From Amphiplicatus metriothermophilus (GTDB lineage: Bacteria > Pseudomonadota > Alphaproteobacteria > Caulobacterales > Parvularculaceae): a stretch of DNA of 64,000 nucleotides. The notes under the pieces were generated by a model, which did no database searches, had not been told where the DNA came from, and was given only the letters and a program-made list of their open reading frames with translations. Positions 55,826 through 64,000 of this stretch are shown here, in pieces. Positions within the stretch are counted from its first letter, which is position 1; every line of letters starts with the position of its first letter. The stretch is taken from NCBI RefSeq assembly GCF_900199215.1, contig NZ_FZQA01000007.1:1-64000 (forward strand). Reading direction: 5' to 3'. The position numbers and the translations under genes were made by a program.

Positions 55826-56875
55826 ATGGAAATGCGGGAATTGCCGGTCGAGGGCTGGCACAAAGTGGTTCATGTCCGGGATCTGCGCGCAGGCCTTGAC
55901 GCCATTATTTCCGTACACGATGCGACGCTCGGTCCGGGCTGCGGCGGCTGTCGCGTCAGGCCTTACCGTTCGTTCGATGAGGCGCTCGAAGACGTCAAGA
56001 AGCTTTCGCGCGCTATGTCCTTCAAGAACGCGCTCGCCGGCATCCCCTTCGGCGGCGGCAAGTCCGTCATCATCGCCGATCCCCGGAAGGACAAGACGCC
56101 GGAAATGTTCCGGGCCTTCGGCGAGGCGCTGAACGCGCTCGGCGGCCTTTATTACACGGCGGAGGATTCCGGCGTCACCGAGCACGACCTTGAAGTCGTC
56201 CGTTCCGTATCGAAGTTCGTCGGCGGGATCGGCGCAAAAGGCGAGGGCGGCAATCCTGCGCCTTATACCGCCCGCGGCGTGTGGCGCGGGATCGAGGCTG
56301 CGGTCCGGTACAAGCTCGGCCGGGACTCCTTAAAGGGCGTCAAGGTTTCGATCCTCGGCGTGGGCGCGGTCGGCATGGCGCTTGCGCGCCTTCTTCACGA
56401 AGCCGGCGCGCGCCTTGTCGTCGCCGACATCAATGAGGATGCGGTCGCGCAGGCCGTGACGTGCTTCGGCGCAGCGCCGGTCGCGCCCGCGCGCGCGATC
56501 GCAGCCGACGTCGACGTGTTCAGCCCCTGCGCCCTCGGCGGCTCCGTCAATCGCCACAGCATCGCGCATCTGACCGCGCCGATCGTCGCCGGCGCGGCCA
56601 ATAATCAGCTTCTCACGCCCGACATGGACGAGGCGTTGCGGGCCAAAGGCGTTCTTTATGCGCCCGACTACGTTATTAACGCCGCCGGAGTCATCAGCGT
56701 CGGCCTCGAAATCCTCGGGCGGTGGTCGCAGGAGGAAATGAACCGTCGCATCGATGCGATTGGGCCGCGGCTGACGAGCATTTTCGAACGCGCCGACGCC
56801 GAAGGCCGCCCGACGGGCGCCGTCGCCGACGACATGGCGATGGAGATCATCGCCGACGCGCAAAAGGCGGCGTGA
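55826..56875 (+). CDS. Leucine (branched-chain) dehydrogenase
   Basis: 349 residues from ATG 55826, with AGGAAGGACG upstream. It oxidatively deaminates Leu, Val or Ile to 2-oxoacids with NAD+. The substrate-binding K67 (MSFKNAL) and catalytic K79 (PFGGGKSV) match leucine dehydrogenases. The NAD site is VSILGVGAVGMALARLL. Products are substrates for the adjacent BCKDH complex. Confidence 0.9.
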   Translation: MEMRELPVEGWHKVVHVRDLRAGLDAIISVHDATLGPGCGGCRVRPYRSFDEALEDVKKLSRAMSFKNALAGIPFGGGKSVIIADPRKDKTPEMFRAFGEALNALGGLYYTAEDSGVTEHDLEVVRSVSKFVGGIGAKGEGGNPAPYTARGVWRGIEAAVRYKLGRDSLKGVKVSILGVGAVGMALARLLHEAGARLVVADINEDAVAQAVTCFGAAPVAPARAIAADVDVFSPCALGGSVNRHSIAHLTAPIVAGAANNQLLTPDMDEALRAKGVLYAPDYVINAAGVISVGLEILGRWSQEEMNRRIDAIGPRLTSIFERADAEGRPTGAVADDMAMEIIADAQKAA

Positions 56876-56891
56876 AGCTCAGGCCGGATCG

Positions 56892-57215
56892 TCAGGCGCT
56901 CGGGCTGGACATTCTGATGAGAATGCGCCGGCGCGCGCTGATCTTGTCTCCGAACCACCGTACGCCGTCCGCGCGCATTTCTGCGGCGGGGCCGTCGAGA
57001 TAAGCCTCCATCGCCGCCATGTCGCGCACGACATAATGGCGGGTGAAGAGGTTCGGGTTCTTTGCGTCTACGAACAGCGTCGCCGCTTCGAATCCGTCAA
57101 GCCGCAGCATGGTCTTCATGTGCAGCTGCAGCCATTCGAGATAGCGGGCGCGCGCGTCAGGCGCGACGTCGACGACAACCTCGTAGAGGATTTTCTCGGC
57201 GTTTATTTTGGGCAT
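56892..57215 (-). CDS. DUF4286-family protein
   Basis: 107 residues from ATG 57215. It has the pattern ILYEVVVDVAPDARARYLEWLQLHMKTML, then GFEAATLFVD and MRADGVRWFGDKISARRRIL, typical of DUF4286 (dimeric alpha/beta barrel-like). Function unknown. It is downstream of the secreted protein gene at 57251 on the same strand and converges on the leucine dehydrogenase gene. Confidence 0.75.
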   Translation of the reverse strand: MPKINAEKILYEVVVDVAPDARARYLEWLQLHMKTMLRLDGFEAATLFVDAKNPNLFTRHYVVRDMAAMEAYLDGPAAEMRADGVRWFGDKISARRRILIRMSSPSA

Positions 57216-57250
57216 GGGGGCGGGCGGGCGCTCTTGGCTGGGCGGTGCGG

Positions 57251-58060
57251 TCAGTCGGAAACAAGGCCGTTCAAGACGATCGACGGCGCGCCGGCCGCAT
57301 TCCGGATTTCGGCCAGGAATTCGTCGCATCCTTCTTTCACGAACGCGACGTCGTCGATCAGGAAACGGACATTTTTTTCGGTGTTGTCCTTGCTGACGAC
57401 GCTCGCTTCGATGCGAGTCGCGCGCCTATCGAGAAGATAGACGCCGACCATCAGCCGCCAGCGGAAGGTCTCGCTGGTCCATGTGAATGGCGCAACGGCC
57501 TTGTCGAGCTTCTCCTCGTCCGGACCGTATGGCTGGATGATCGCCTCGAATTTCTCGCCCTCTTCCCCGCCGGTGGGATAGATCGCGAGCACGAGCGCGC
57601 AGACCGGCGCCGCGAAGCGGATTTTGAGCGGTCGGCCCCAGTCGTCGCGATACAGCGCGGCGAAGCGTCCGCTCGGCGCGCGCCGGTAAGTGCAGGCGCT
57701 ATCGTATTGGAAATAACGCTGACCGACGCAGAGCTGGCGCGTAAGGCCCGGTCCGAAGGTCACGCCGAACTCTTTCGCATATTGTTTGCCGACGGCTTCG
57801 CCATGCCGACTCAGCGGAGCCTCGAAGGTGATGGTCCGGTACGGCGGCTGCAGGGTCGCCTCTGCCGCGGCTCCGATCCGGGCCATCAGACGCGTGTTCG
57901 TAGCGGGATTGTCGTCGCGATCCGGGTCCGGCCCGTATCCATTTTCGCCTGAGGCCTGCGGGACTTCGCTTCCGTCATCGACCGGATGAGCCCCGACAGC
58001 CATTGCAAGCCCGACCGAAACCATCAGGACAGCGCCTATCCCGTAAACGGCCTTGCTCAT
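57251..58060 (-). CDS. Secreted protein of unknown function
   Basis: 269 residues. A signal peptide or N-terminal helix (GIGAVLMVSVGLAMAVGA) is followed by a soluble domain with a few Cys (QLCVGQRYFQYDSACTY) and a beta-rich C-terminal half. No family is recognised. It is co-directional with the DUF4286 gene (35-bp gap) and divergent from panD. Confidence 0.65.
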   Translation of the reverse strand: MSKAVYGIGAVLMVSVGLAMAVGAHPVDDGSEVPQASGENGYGPDPDRDDNPATNTRLMARIGAAAEATLQPPYRTITFEAPLSRHGEAVGKQYAKEFGVTFGPGLTRQLCVGQRYFQYDSACTYRRAPSGRFAALYRDDWGRPLKIRFAAPVCALVLAIYPTGGEEGEKFEAIIQPYGPDEEKLDKAVAPFTWTSETFRWRLMVGVYLLDRRATRIEASVVSKDNTEKNVRFLIDDVAFVKEGCDEFLAEIRNAAGAPSIVLNGLVSD

Positions 58061-58295
58061 GCGAGCCTCCCCCGTTCCCTCTCAGTCTACAATGGCGCAA
58101 ACCCTTCGCCAAATGGGGGAAAATGGATGGCCGCTCAAAGGCTTGCGGCGGCGCGCCCGGTCGGAGGGCCGCGCCGCACTTATCCTTTGAAAAGATTGCG
58201 CCGCCGCACTATATGCTTCGCGGCTGCAAAATCTGGGCAGGCGCTCTGCGCGCGTGCGTCCGCAGCCGCCGCGAAACCCGCGAGGAGGAGCCGGG

Positions 58296-58652
58296 ATGCT
58301 CTTGACGATGCTGAAGGCGAAAATCCACCACGCCGTTCTGACGATGACAGACCTTCATTACGAAGGCTCAATCGCCGTCGACGAGGACATCCTCGACGCG
58401 GCGGGCATCCTTCCTCATGAGCAGGTGGCGGTCTGGAACGTCACCAACGGCCAGCGGCTGACGACCTACGCGCTGCCCGCCGCCCGCGGTTCGCGCGAGG
58501 TGATGCTCAACGGCGCGGCGGCTAGGCTCGCCGCCGCCGGCGATCAGGTCATCATCGCCGCCTACGCGCATGTCCCCGCCGAACAGGCCCGCAACTACAA
58601 GCCCACCGTCGTTCTGATGGGCGAGGGAAATGCGATCGATCGCGTTCTTTGA
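58296..58652 (+). CDS. panD: Aspartate 1-decarboxylase
   Basis: 118 residues. It makes beta-alanine for pantothenate. Self-cleavage between Gly24 and Ser25 in [11 protein letters not shown] creates the pyruvoyl group. [16 protein letters not shown] and the NARNYKP-like [12 protein letters not shown] end fit. ATG 58296 has GAGGAGG upstream. Confidence 0.94.
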   Translation: MLLTMLKAKIHHAVLTMTDLHYEGSIAVDEDILDAAGILPHEQVAVWNVTNGQRLTTYALPAARGSREVMLNGAAARLAAAGDQVIIAAYAHVPAEQARNYKPTVVLMGEGNAIDRVL

Positions 58653-58742
58653 GCGACGGGTCGTCGGTCTTGTGAGTTGACGCGCGCCTTCGATGCTTGG
58701 CCTATTGCGCTCCGCAATCAAAAGATTCGCGAGGGGCTCGGC

Positions 58743-60425
58743 ATGAAAAATACGGGGCGAACGGCGCTCTTCAGGCGCGCAGGGGCGGCGATTGCGTTTC
58801 TGACGCTGGCGGCCTGTACGACGCAGGCGGAGCGACATCTTCTTGATGGACCGACGCAAGCCGCCGTGGCGGCCGTCGCCCACGCGCAGACATCTGCGGA
58901 AAGAATCCGCGCCGACGTTGCTTGGCTCGCCGATGACGCGCGCGCCGGCCGGGAGGCCGGAACGCCGGGATATGACGCGGCTGCGCGCTACGTGGCGGAG
59001 CATTTCGCCTCGCTCGGCCTCGAGCCGGCGGGAGAGACCGGCTGGTTCCAGCAGGTGAGCCTGCGGACCGTCCGGCGCGATGCGGCGGCGGCGCACATGT
59101 CCGCCTTGATTGGCGGCGAGGCCGTCTCGTTCGCGCATCTTGAAGATTATCTCATCGGCCGGCCCCCGGCCGCGGCCGCGTTCGACGTGACCGCGCCGGC
59201 GGTGTTCGTCGGCTATGGCGTCACCGATCCGCAAGGCGGCCATGACGACTATCGCGGCGTCGACGCGCAAGGGAAGATCGTCGTCGCCTTCGCCGGCGCG
59301 CCGCGCGCTTTCGACAGCGAGAAACGGGCGCATTACGCCTCGACCAGCGTCAAGATGGAAAACGCAGCCGCTCATGGCGCGGCGGGATTCATCAGCATCC
59401 CAAGCGAAGCTTCGGAAGCGCGCGCTTCATGGGAGAGAATAATCTCTCATGCGGATTCGCCGGCGATGAGCTGGGTTCATCCTGACGGCCGGGTCGAGAC
59501 TTCGGCGCCGTCCATCACGGCGACGGCGCGGCTGAGCGCGGCGGGCGCAAGCAAGCTCTTCGCCGGGGCGCCGCTTTCCTACGAGGAGCTGCGCGCGCGG
59601 GAGGCCGACGAGGCGGGCGCGCTTCAGTCGTTCGATCTGCCGGCGATCGTCGCTTTGCGCGGCCGGGTCTTTCATGAAGAAGCGCAGAGCGCGAATGTCG
59701 CGGGGCTTCTTCGCGGCGTTGATCCGGCGCTGAAAGACGAGGTCGTCGTCCTGACCGCCCATCTCGACCATGTCGGCGTGCGCGCGCCGGAAGAGGAGGG
59801 GGGCGACGGGATCCATAACGGCGCTTTCGACAATGCGATGGGCGTGGCGATGATGCTGGAGGCCGCGCGGCGATTCATGGAAGAGAGCGCGCCGGCGCGC
59901 TCCATCCTTTTTCTCGCCGTGACTGCTGAAGAGAAGGGTCTTCTCGGCGCAGATTATTTCGCGCATTACCCCACGGTTCCGATTGATCGCATCGTCGCCA
60001 ACGTCAATCTCGACATGCCGCTCGTCATGTATCCGTTCACGGACGTGATCGCCTTTGGCGCGGAACGCTCGACGCTGGGACCGCTTGCCAAGGAAGCCGC
60101 CGGGGAGATGGGCGTCGCTCTCTCGCCCGACCCGTTTCCGGAACAAGGGATCTTCACTCGTTCGGACCATTATCGCTTCGTCGAGAAGGGCGTGCCGTCG
60201 GTGTTCCTGTTTCTCGGCTTCGGTAATGGCGGCGACAAGGTGTTCGCCGATTTCATGCGCGAGCACTATCACAAGCCGAGCGACGATCTGACCTTGCCGG
60301 CGGATTACGAGGCGGCGGCGCGCTTCGCCGAACTCAATTATCGCGTGGCGCGCAAAATCGCCGACGCGTCCGAGCGCCCGCGGTGGAACGAGGGCGACTT
60401 TTTCGGCGAGCTGTTCGGCCGCTGA
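58743..60425 (+). CDS. M28-family zinc aminopeptidase, lipoprotein
   Basis: 560 residues from ATG 58743. A lipoprotein signal ends FLTLAAC. After a PA-like insert domain, the M28 metal site is visible: HLDHVGV, HNGAFDNAMG (Asp), TAEEKGLLG (Glu) and VNLDMPL, with the last His in EHYHKPSDD. It would trim peptides in the periplasm. It is 90 bp downstream of panD and converges on the SIMPL gene. Confidence 0.9.
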   Translation: MKNTGRTALFRRAGAAIAFLTLAACTTQAERHLLDGPTQAAVAAVAHAQTSAERIRADVAWLADDARAGREAGTPGYDAAARYVAEHFASLGLEPAGETGWFQQVSLRTVRRDAAAAHMSALIGGEAVSFAHLEDYLIGRPPAAAAFDVTAPAVFVGYGVTDPQGGHDDYRGVDAQGKIVVAFAGAPRAFDSEKRAHYASTSVKMENAAAHGAAGFISIPSEASEARASWERIISHADSPAMSWVHPDGRVETSAPSITATARLSAAGASKLFAGAPLSYEELRAREADEAGALQSFDLPAIVALRGRVFHEEAQSANVAGLLRGVDPALKDEVVVLTAHLDHVGVRAPEEEGGDGIHNGAFDNAMGVAMMLEAARRFMEESAPARSILFLAVTAEEKGLLGADYFAHYPTVPIDRIVANVNLDMPLVMYPFTDVIAFGAERSTLGPLAKEAAGEMGVALSPDPFPEQGIFTRSDHYRFVEKGVPSVFLFLGFGNGGDKVFADFMREHYHKPSDDLTLPADYEAAARFAELNYRVARKIADASERPRWNEGDFFGELFGR

Positions 60426-60440
60426 CGCCGTACGGCCGCG

Positions 60441-61148
60441 TCAGCGGATCTCGTAGACGAGAGTCACCGTCGCCGCGATGGTCGATTCTCCGGTCTGGAT
60501 GGGAACGTCCTTGGCTTCCGCCATCGCCATGCGCGCGCCGGCGACGACGATCGGCGACTCGGCGCGGCCTTCCTGGATCTGAATCACTGGCCCGAGGCTC
60601 ACCCCGGCGGCGCGGGCGAGGGTTTCGGCTTTCGCTTTCGCGTCGGCGACGGCTGCTTCGCGCGCTTTTGCGAGCAGCGCGGCGTCGTTGGAGAAGCCGA
60701 AGCTGAGTCCGTTGAGTCGGTTTGCGCCGTCGGCGACGACCTCGTCGATCACTACGCCCGCCTTGTCGAGATCGCGCAGGCGCACGCTCAGCATATTCGA
60801 GGCCGTATAACCCACGATGCGCGGCGCCCGGCGCTCTTGATAATCGTAACGCGGGTTGACCGAGAAGTTCGACGTCTGCATGTCCTTCTCCGCTACGCCG
60901 CGCTGTTTCAGGCGGTCGATGGCCGCCTGCATCTGCACGTTGTTTCGGCGCAGGGCCTCGGCGGCAGTCTCGGCCTCGGTCTCCACGCCGATCGACAGCG
61001 TCAGAAGATCAGGCGCGGCGGCGGCCTCGCCGGTTCCGGTCGCGACGAGCGTGCGCGGCGCAGGATCGTCGGCGCGCGCCTCGGGCGCGGCGCTGCAGGC
61101 CGCGAGCGTCGCGGCGGCGGCGGCGGCGGGAAGCAGGCTTTTTCGCAT
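60441..61148 (-). CDS. SIMPL-domain (DUF541) lipoprotein
   Basis: 235 residues from ATG 61148. A lipoprotein-like signal ends TLAACS, and the DUF541/SIMPL domain follows: RTLVATGTGEAAAAPDLLTLSIGVETEAETAAEALRRNN and the C-terminal YEIR. Function in envelope or stress is not established. It converges on the M28 gene. Confidence 0.83.
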   Translation of the reverse strand: MRKSLLPAAAAAATLAACSAAPEARADDPAPRTLVATGTGEAAAAPDLLTLSIGVETEAETAAEALRRNNVQMQAAIDRLKQRGVAEKDMQTSNFSVNPRYDYQERRAPRIVGYTASNMLSVRLRDLDKAGVVIDEVVADGANRLNGLSFGFSNDAALLAKAREAAVADAKAKAETLARAAGVSLGPVIQIQEGRAESPIVVAGARMAMAEAKDVPIQTGESTIAATVTLVYEIR

Positions 61149-61339
61149 CGGGGCGTCCTTTCGTTCTGGCTTGGCTAGATGGCTTGGTCGGGAACGGCGT
61201 GGCGCAAGAACACCCGTCCGCCGAGGCGAAATCAAGGCCGAAGCATGGCGCGCTCCAGCCGGCCCGGCGCTTCTAACGAGGCGGGCTTTCTGCTATGCGG
61301 GAGAACCTTCCGCGGGGGCCCAAGCCGCCGCCGCCGGGC

Positions 61340-61415
61340 GGGCCTGTAGCTCAATGGTTAGAGCTGGCGGCTCATAACCGCTAGGTTGGGGGTTCGAGTC
61401 CCTCCGGGCCCACCA
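61340..61415 (+). tRNA. tRNA with CAT anticodon, probably tRNA-Ile2 (lysidine type)
   Basis: 76 nt including CCA. Acceptor stem GGGCCTG/CGGGCCC, D loop AATGGTTAGAGC, anticodon loop CTCATAA (CAT at 61373-61375), T arm GGGGGTTCGAGTCCCTC. The short D loop and GGCGGCTCATAACCGC stem-loop resemble tRNA-Ile2(CAU), which is modified to lysidine to read AUA. An elongator tRNA-Met is less likely but cannot be excluded by eye. Confidence 0.8.
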
Positions 61416-61551
61416 TCGTCAACCAGCCGCGTATGACGAGGCGTTTTCCCCGCCGCGTCTTACCGATTTCTCGGCGAATTTACGCGCGGCCGTGCGCCGC
61501 GCCCGGATGCTCGCCACGGCAGGATCGAACGTGTCGCCTTGGGCGCTCGCG

Positions 61552-62475
61552 CTAGCCGGGCGCGCCGGCGCCTGTCTCGAAGCCGGCGAGCGCGCATCGC
61601 GATTCCTGAAGGCCGCGGAAGGGCGATTCATATACGAACAGATTCCCTGACATCGGCGCCTTCGCCAGCGCGTTGTCATCCAGCTCCGCGCGCGCCGAGG
61701 TGACGAGGATCAGCTGCAGGGACGGGCCGCCGAACGCGACGCAGGTCACATTCGGCGCGGGCGTCTCGATGATCGCGTCGACGCGCCCGTCAGGCGTATA
61801 ACGCACAACGCGCCCTGCGCCCCACTGCGCGTTCCAAAGACAACCGTCTGCATCGATGGTCGATCCGTCAGGATAGGCGCCGGCCGGCGTTTCGACAAAG
61901 ACGCGCCGGTTCTTGGGCGCGCCGTCGATCATGTCGAACGCCCAGATCGCCTGACGGGGGGTGTCGGCGAAATACATGATCGTTCCGTCCGGGCTCCAGC
62001 ACAGGCTGTTGGAGATTCGGATCCCTCCAATAACCTTGTCCGCGCGGCGCCCGTTGCAGAGCCGGTAGAGAGCGGTCGTGTGCGTTTCTCTCAAGGCCGG
62101 GTCTTCTATCATCGCGCCGGCCCAGAACGTTCCGTTCCGGTCGACACGGCCGTCGTTGAAGCGCGCATGGGAAGGCAGGGGCGGCCGATCTATCCACCGC
62201 GCCGCGCCGCTCTCGAATGCGAAGAGCGCAAAGCCGCTCTCAAAGGCGACGACCAGCTGGTCCGATCGGCCGGAGAGAAGGCCGAACGAGCCGATCCTTT
62301 CGGGCGTCGAAAATCTTTCAACTAATTGGAAGGGGAAGACAGTTCGATAAAGCGTTCGCCCTTCGATATCGGTCCACAGCGCCGCATTCGAACGGTCGTC
62401 CCATACGACGCCTTCGCCCAGGGTGTTGGCGCACTCGACGGCGGCGACAAGAGAAACGCCGGATGATGGGGTCAT
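61552..62475 (-). CDS. SMP-30/gluconolactonase-family protein, second copy
   Basis: 307 residues from ATG 62475. The propeller motifs are LGEGVVWDDRSNAALWTDIEG, HARFNDGRVDRNGTFWAG, SNSLCWSPDGTIMYFADT and PDGSTIDADGCLWNAQWG, giving the usual metal ligands Glu, Asn and Asp. This copy is closer to sugar-lactone hydrolases such as arabino- or gluconolactonase. The GH51 arabinofuranosidase gene upstream suggests an arabinose pathway; this is an inference. Confidence 0.9.
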   Translation of the reverse strand: MTPSSGVSLVAAVECANTLGEGVVWDDRSNAALWTDIEGRTLYRTVFPFQLVERFSTPERIGSFGLLSGRSDQLVVAFESGFALFAFESGAARWIDRPPLPSHARFNDGRVDRNGTFWAGAMIEDPALRETHTTALYRLCNGRRADKVIGGIRISNSLCWSPDGTIMYFADTPRQAIWAFDMIDGAPKNRRVFVETPAGAYPDGSTIDADGCLWNAQWGAGRVVRYTPDGRVDAIIETPAPNVTCVAFGGPSLQLILVTSARAELDDNALAKAPMSGNLFVYESPFRGLQESRCALAGFETGAGAPG

Positions 62476-62619
62476 TGGTTCCAACCTCTCCCGGGGTTTT
62501 TCGGGCGATGGAATGAGAAACGCAAGGCCTGACGCAGTCGCGGGCGCCAGCGTTGCCCGAAAAACTGAAGTTCTTGTACGGCGCGATAGGCAACGCATCG
62601 GGTCGATGACTTATCGTCG

Positions 62620-64000
62620 TCATGGCGTCAGCCGCGTGACGAAAACGTTCCACGACAAAGGCTTGAGACGCGCGGAGAGGATCTCGCCGTCGATGGTCGC
62701 GCTTTGGTGGGGCTTCGGCGCGACCGTATTCGGCGCCTCCCTGGTGTTTGCCGCCTTCAGATCGTCGTGATGCAGCTCGAACGCTTCTTCGAGGCGGCGA
62801 GGGCCGAAGCCGCGCAGCTCCGCCTTGAGCGCCATTTCCGCATCTAGGCTGCGATTAAGCGCGAAGACGGCGACGCGCCCGCTTTCGGGATCGTGCAGGA
62901 CCGATGAGACGAGCAGGGGCGCGGCGTCATACTTGCCGGCCGCGAACCGGCCGGTCTCGATCTTGGCGCGCATCACCTCACCGCGAGCGAAGCGCGACGA
63001 CAACGCGAATGGATGAAAGATCGTCTGTCGCCAGGCGGGCCCGCCGGGTTCTGTCATGATCGGGCCGATGACGTTGACGAGCTGGGCGAGGCAGGCGACT
63101 TTCACGCGGTCGGCATTGTTCATGAGCGTGATAAGCGCGCCCCCGACGACCAGAGCGTCTTCGACGTTGTAGACCTCTTCGAGAAGCCGCGGCGCTAGGG
63201 GCCAGCCGGGCTTGCGCAGATGCTTGCCGCCATGCGCCTTGTACCAGACGTTCCATTCGTCGAGAGACAGCATGATGCGCTTCGGGCTGCGCCTTTTTGC
63301 GGCGATAGCGTCGGCGATCGCCGCGACTTCGGTGATGAAGCAGTCCAGGTCGTCTATAGCCGTCAGAAATTTTTCGATGTCGTTCTCATCGTTGCGAAAG
63401 TACTGATGCAGGGAGATGAAGTCGACATGCTCGAAGCAAAGATCGAGCACTTCGTACTCCCATGCCCTGTAGGTAGGCATGTCGCGATAGGACGATCCGC
63501 ATACGGCGAGCTGAAGGCTGTCACATCCCAAGCGCATGACTTTCGCCGTTTCCTGAGCGATGCGGCCATACTCGCGCGCGGTCTTGGCGCAGATCTGCCA
63601 GGGGCCGTCCATCTCGTTTCCAAGACACCAGAACTTCACATCATGCGGCTCCTCGTAGCCGTGCGATCGCCTGAGCTCAGACCAGTACGTCCCCCGGGGA
63701 TGGTTGCAGTATTCGAGAAAATTGCGCGCTTCGTCGGGCCCGCGCGTGCCGAGGTTGACCGCGAACATCGGTTCGAGTCCGGCAACCCGGCACCAGTCGA
63801 TGAACTCGTTCGTTCCGAACTGATTGGTCTCCGTCGCGCCCCAGGCGAGATCGCGCCGCACGGGACGGCGATCTTTGGGTCCGACGCCATCCTCCCAGTT
63901 GTAGCCTGAAAGGAAATTGCCGCCAGGATAGCGCCCGATAGTCGGGCCGAGCTCCCTGGTCAGTGCGAGTACATCGCGCCGGAAACCCTTCTCATCGGCT
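62620..64000 (-). CDS. GH51 alpha-L-arabinofuranosidase, N-terminus cut by the window edge
   Basis: The visible frame is open from 64000 down to 62620, giving the C-terminal ~460 residues. The edge sequence YPGGNFLSGYNWEDGVG is a GH51 hallmark; the acid/base Glu is in FWCLGNEMDGPW and the nucleophile Glu in SLDEWNVWY. The C-terminal beta domain ends LSARLKPLSWNVFV. It releases L-arabinose from hemicellulose-type glycans. It lacks a visible signal because its start is outside the window. An SMP-30 gene follows. Confidence 0.9.
   Translation of the reverse strand, partial: ADEKGFRRDVLALTRELGPTIGRYPGGNFLSGYNWEDGVGPKDRRPVRRDLAWGATETNQFGTNEFIDWCRVAGLEPMFAVNLGTRGPDEARNFLEYCNHPRGTYWSELRRSHGYEEPHDVKFWCLGNEMDGPWQICAKTAREYGRIAQETAKVMRLGCDSLQLAVCGSSYRDMPTYRAWEYEVLDLCFEHVDFISLHQYFRNDENDIEKFLTAIDDLDCFITEVAAIADAIAAKRRSPKRIMLSLDEWNVWYKAHGGKHLRKPGWPLAPRLLEEVYNVEDALVVGGALITLMNNADRVKVACLAQLVNVIGPIMTEPGGPAWRQTIFHPFALSSRFARGEVMRAKIETGRFAAGKYDAAPLLVSSVLHDPESGRVAVFALNRSLDAEMALKAELRGFGPRRLEEAFELHHDDLKAANTREAPNTVAPKPHQSATIDGEILSARLKPLSWNVFVTRLTP

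Overview
This is a high-GC, gene-dense bacterial chromosome segment. The gene content points to an alphaproteobacterium: bolA/DnaJ/cobS neighbourhood, rpsF-rpsR-rplI-dnaB, fabD-fabG-acpP-fabF-mltG-yicC-gmk, a bpt-type leucyltransferase, and a lipoprotein of the CC0125/CC1285 type known from Caulobacter relatives. The exact order or family cannot be fixed from this sequence alone; a Caulobacterales, Hyphomonadales or Parvularculales member seems most likely.

Layout. 1-1.8 kb is an accessory edge: the end of an IS3-type insertion sequence, then a visibly AT-richer gene for a membrane-anchored sulfatase-like protein that abuts the 3' end of cobS, where cobT is usually found. 1.8-4.5 kb holds cobS, a DnaJ-domain protein, bolA and a rhomboid. 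4.5-6.9 kb is a secreted pair: a matrixin-like zinc metalloprotease carrying an in-frame amber codon, and a 393-residue secreted partner. 7.1-10.3 kb is a tightly packed run of lipoprotein, cupin, thioesterase and acyl-CoA synthetase. 10.3-16.6 kb holds mlaF-mlaE-alr, a DUF488 gene on the opposite strand, dnaB and the rpsF-rpsR-rplI ribosomal operon. 16.8-25.9 kb is the fatty-acid/cell-envelope cluster ending in gmk, plus a large polytopic membrane protein. 25.9-30.5 kb has an SMP-30 protein, lemA, two tandem Asp/Glu racemase-like genes, an M48 peptidase and a thermonuclease. A 388-bp non-coding stretch with palindromes and DnaA-box-like 9-mers follows.

30.8-38 kb carries a TRAP transporter (M, Q, P) with a long inverted repeat between dctQ and dctP, a lipoprotein, bpt and an SLC13-type permease. 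38-43 kb has a flavin reductase, a 3-hydroxyisobutyrate dehydrogenase-like enzyme, a second rhomboid overlapping a membrane-anchored Clp-fold serine protease, a long-chain-type acyl-CoA dehydrogenase, a TRIC-family channel and tRNA-Gly. 43-48.3 kb has two small envelope proteins and an SDR-hyuA-hyuB operon with 4-nt overlaps.

48.5-56.9 kb is a branched-chain amino-acid block: BCKDH E1-alpha, E1-beta, E2 and E3, then a RimB-like retropepsin and RimK, then a divergent Lrp regulator and leucine dehydrogenase around a palindromic site. Leucine dehydrogenase would make branched 2-oxoacids, the BCKDH complex would convert them to acyl-CoAs, and the acyl-CoA dehydrogenase elsewhere in the window may act further down. 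56.9-64 kb has a DUF4286 protein, a secreted unknown, panD, an M28 peptidase, a SIMPL-domain protein, a CAU-anticodon tRNA, a second SMP-30 protein and a GH51 arabinofuranosidase cut by the right edge.

No CRISPR array, rRNA or prophage was seen. The most unusual items are the amber-interrupted metalloprotease with its possible TIMP/NTR-like partner, the DnaA-box-like cluster near 30.7 kb, the rhomboid/Clp-fold protease pair, and the lemA/racemase/racemase/M48 operon.
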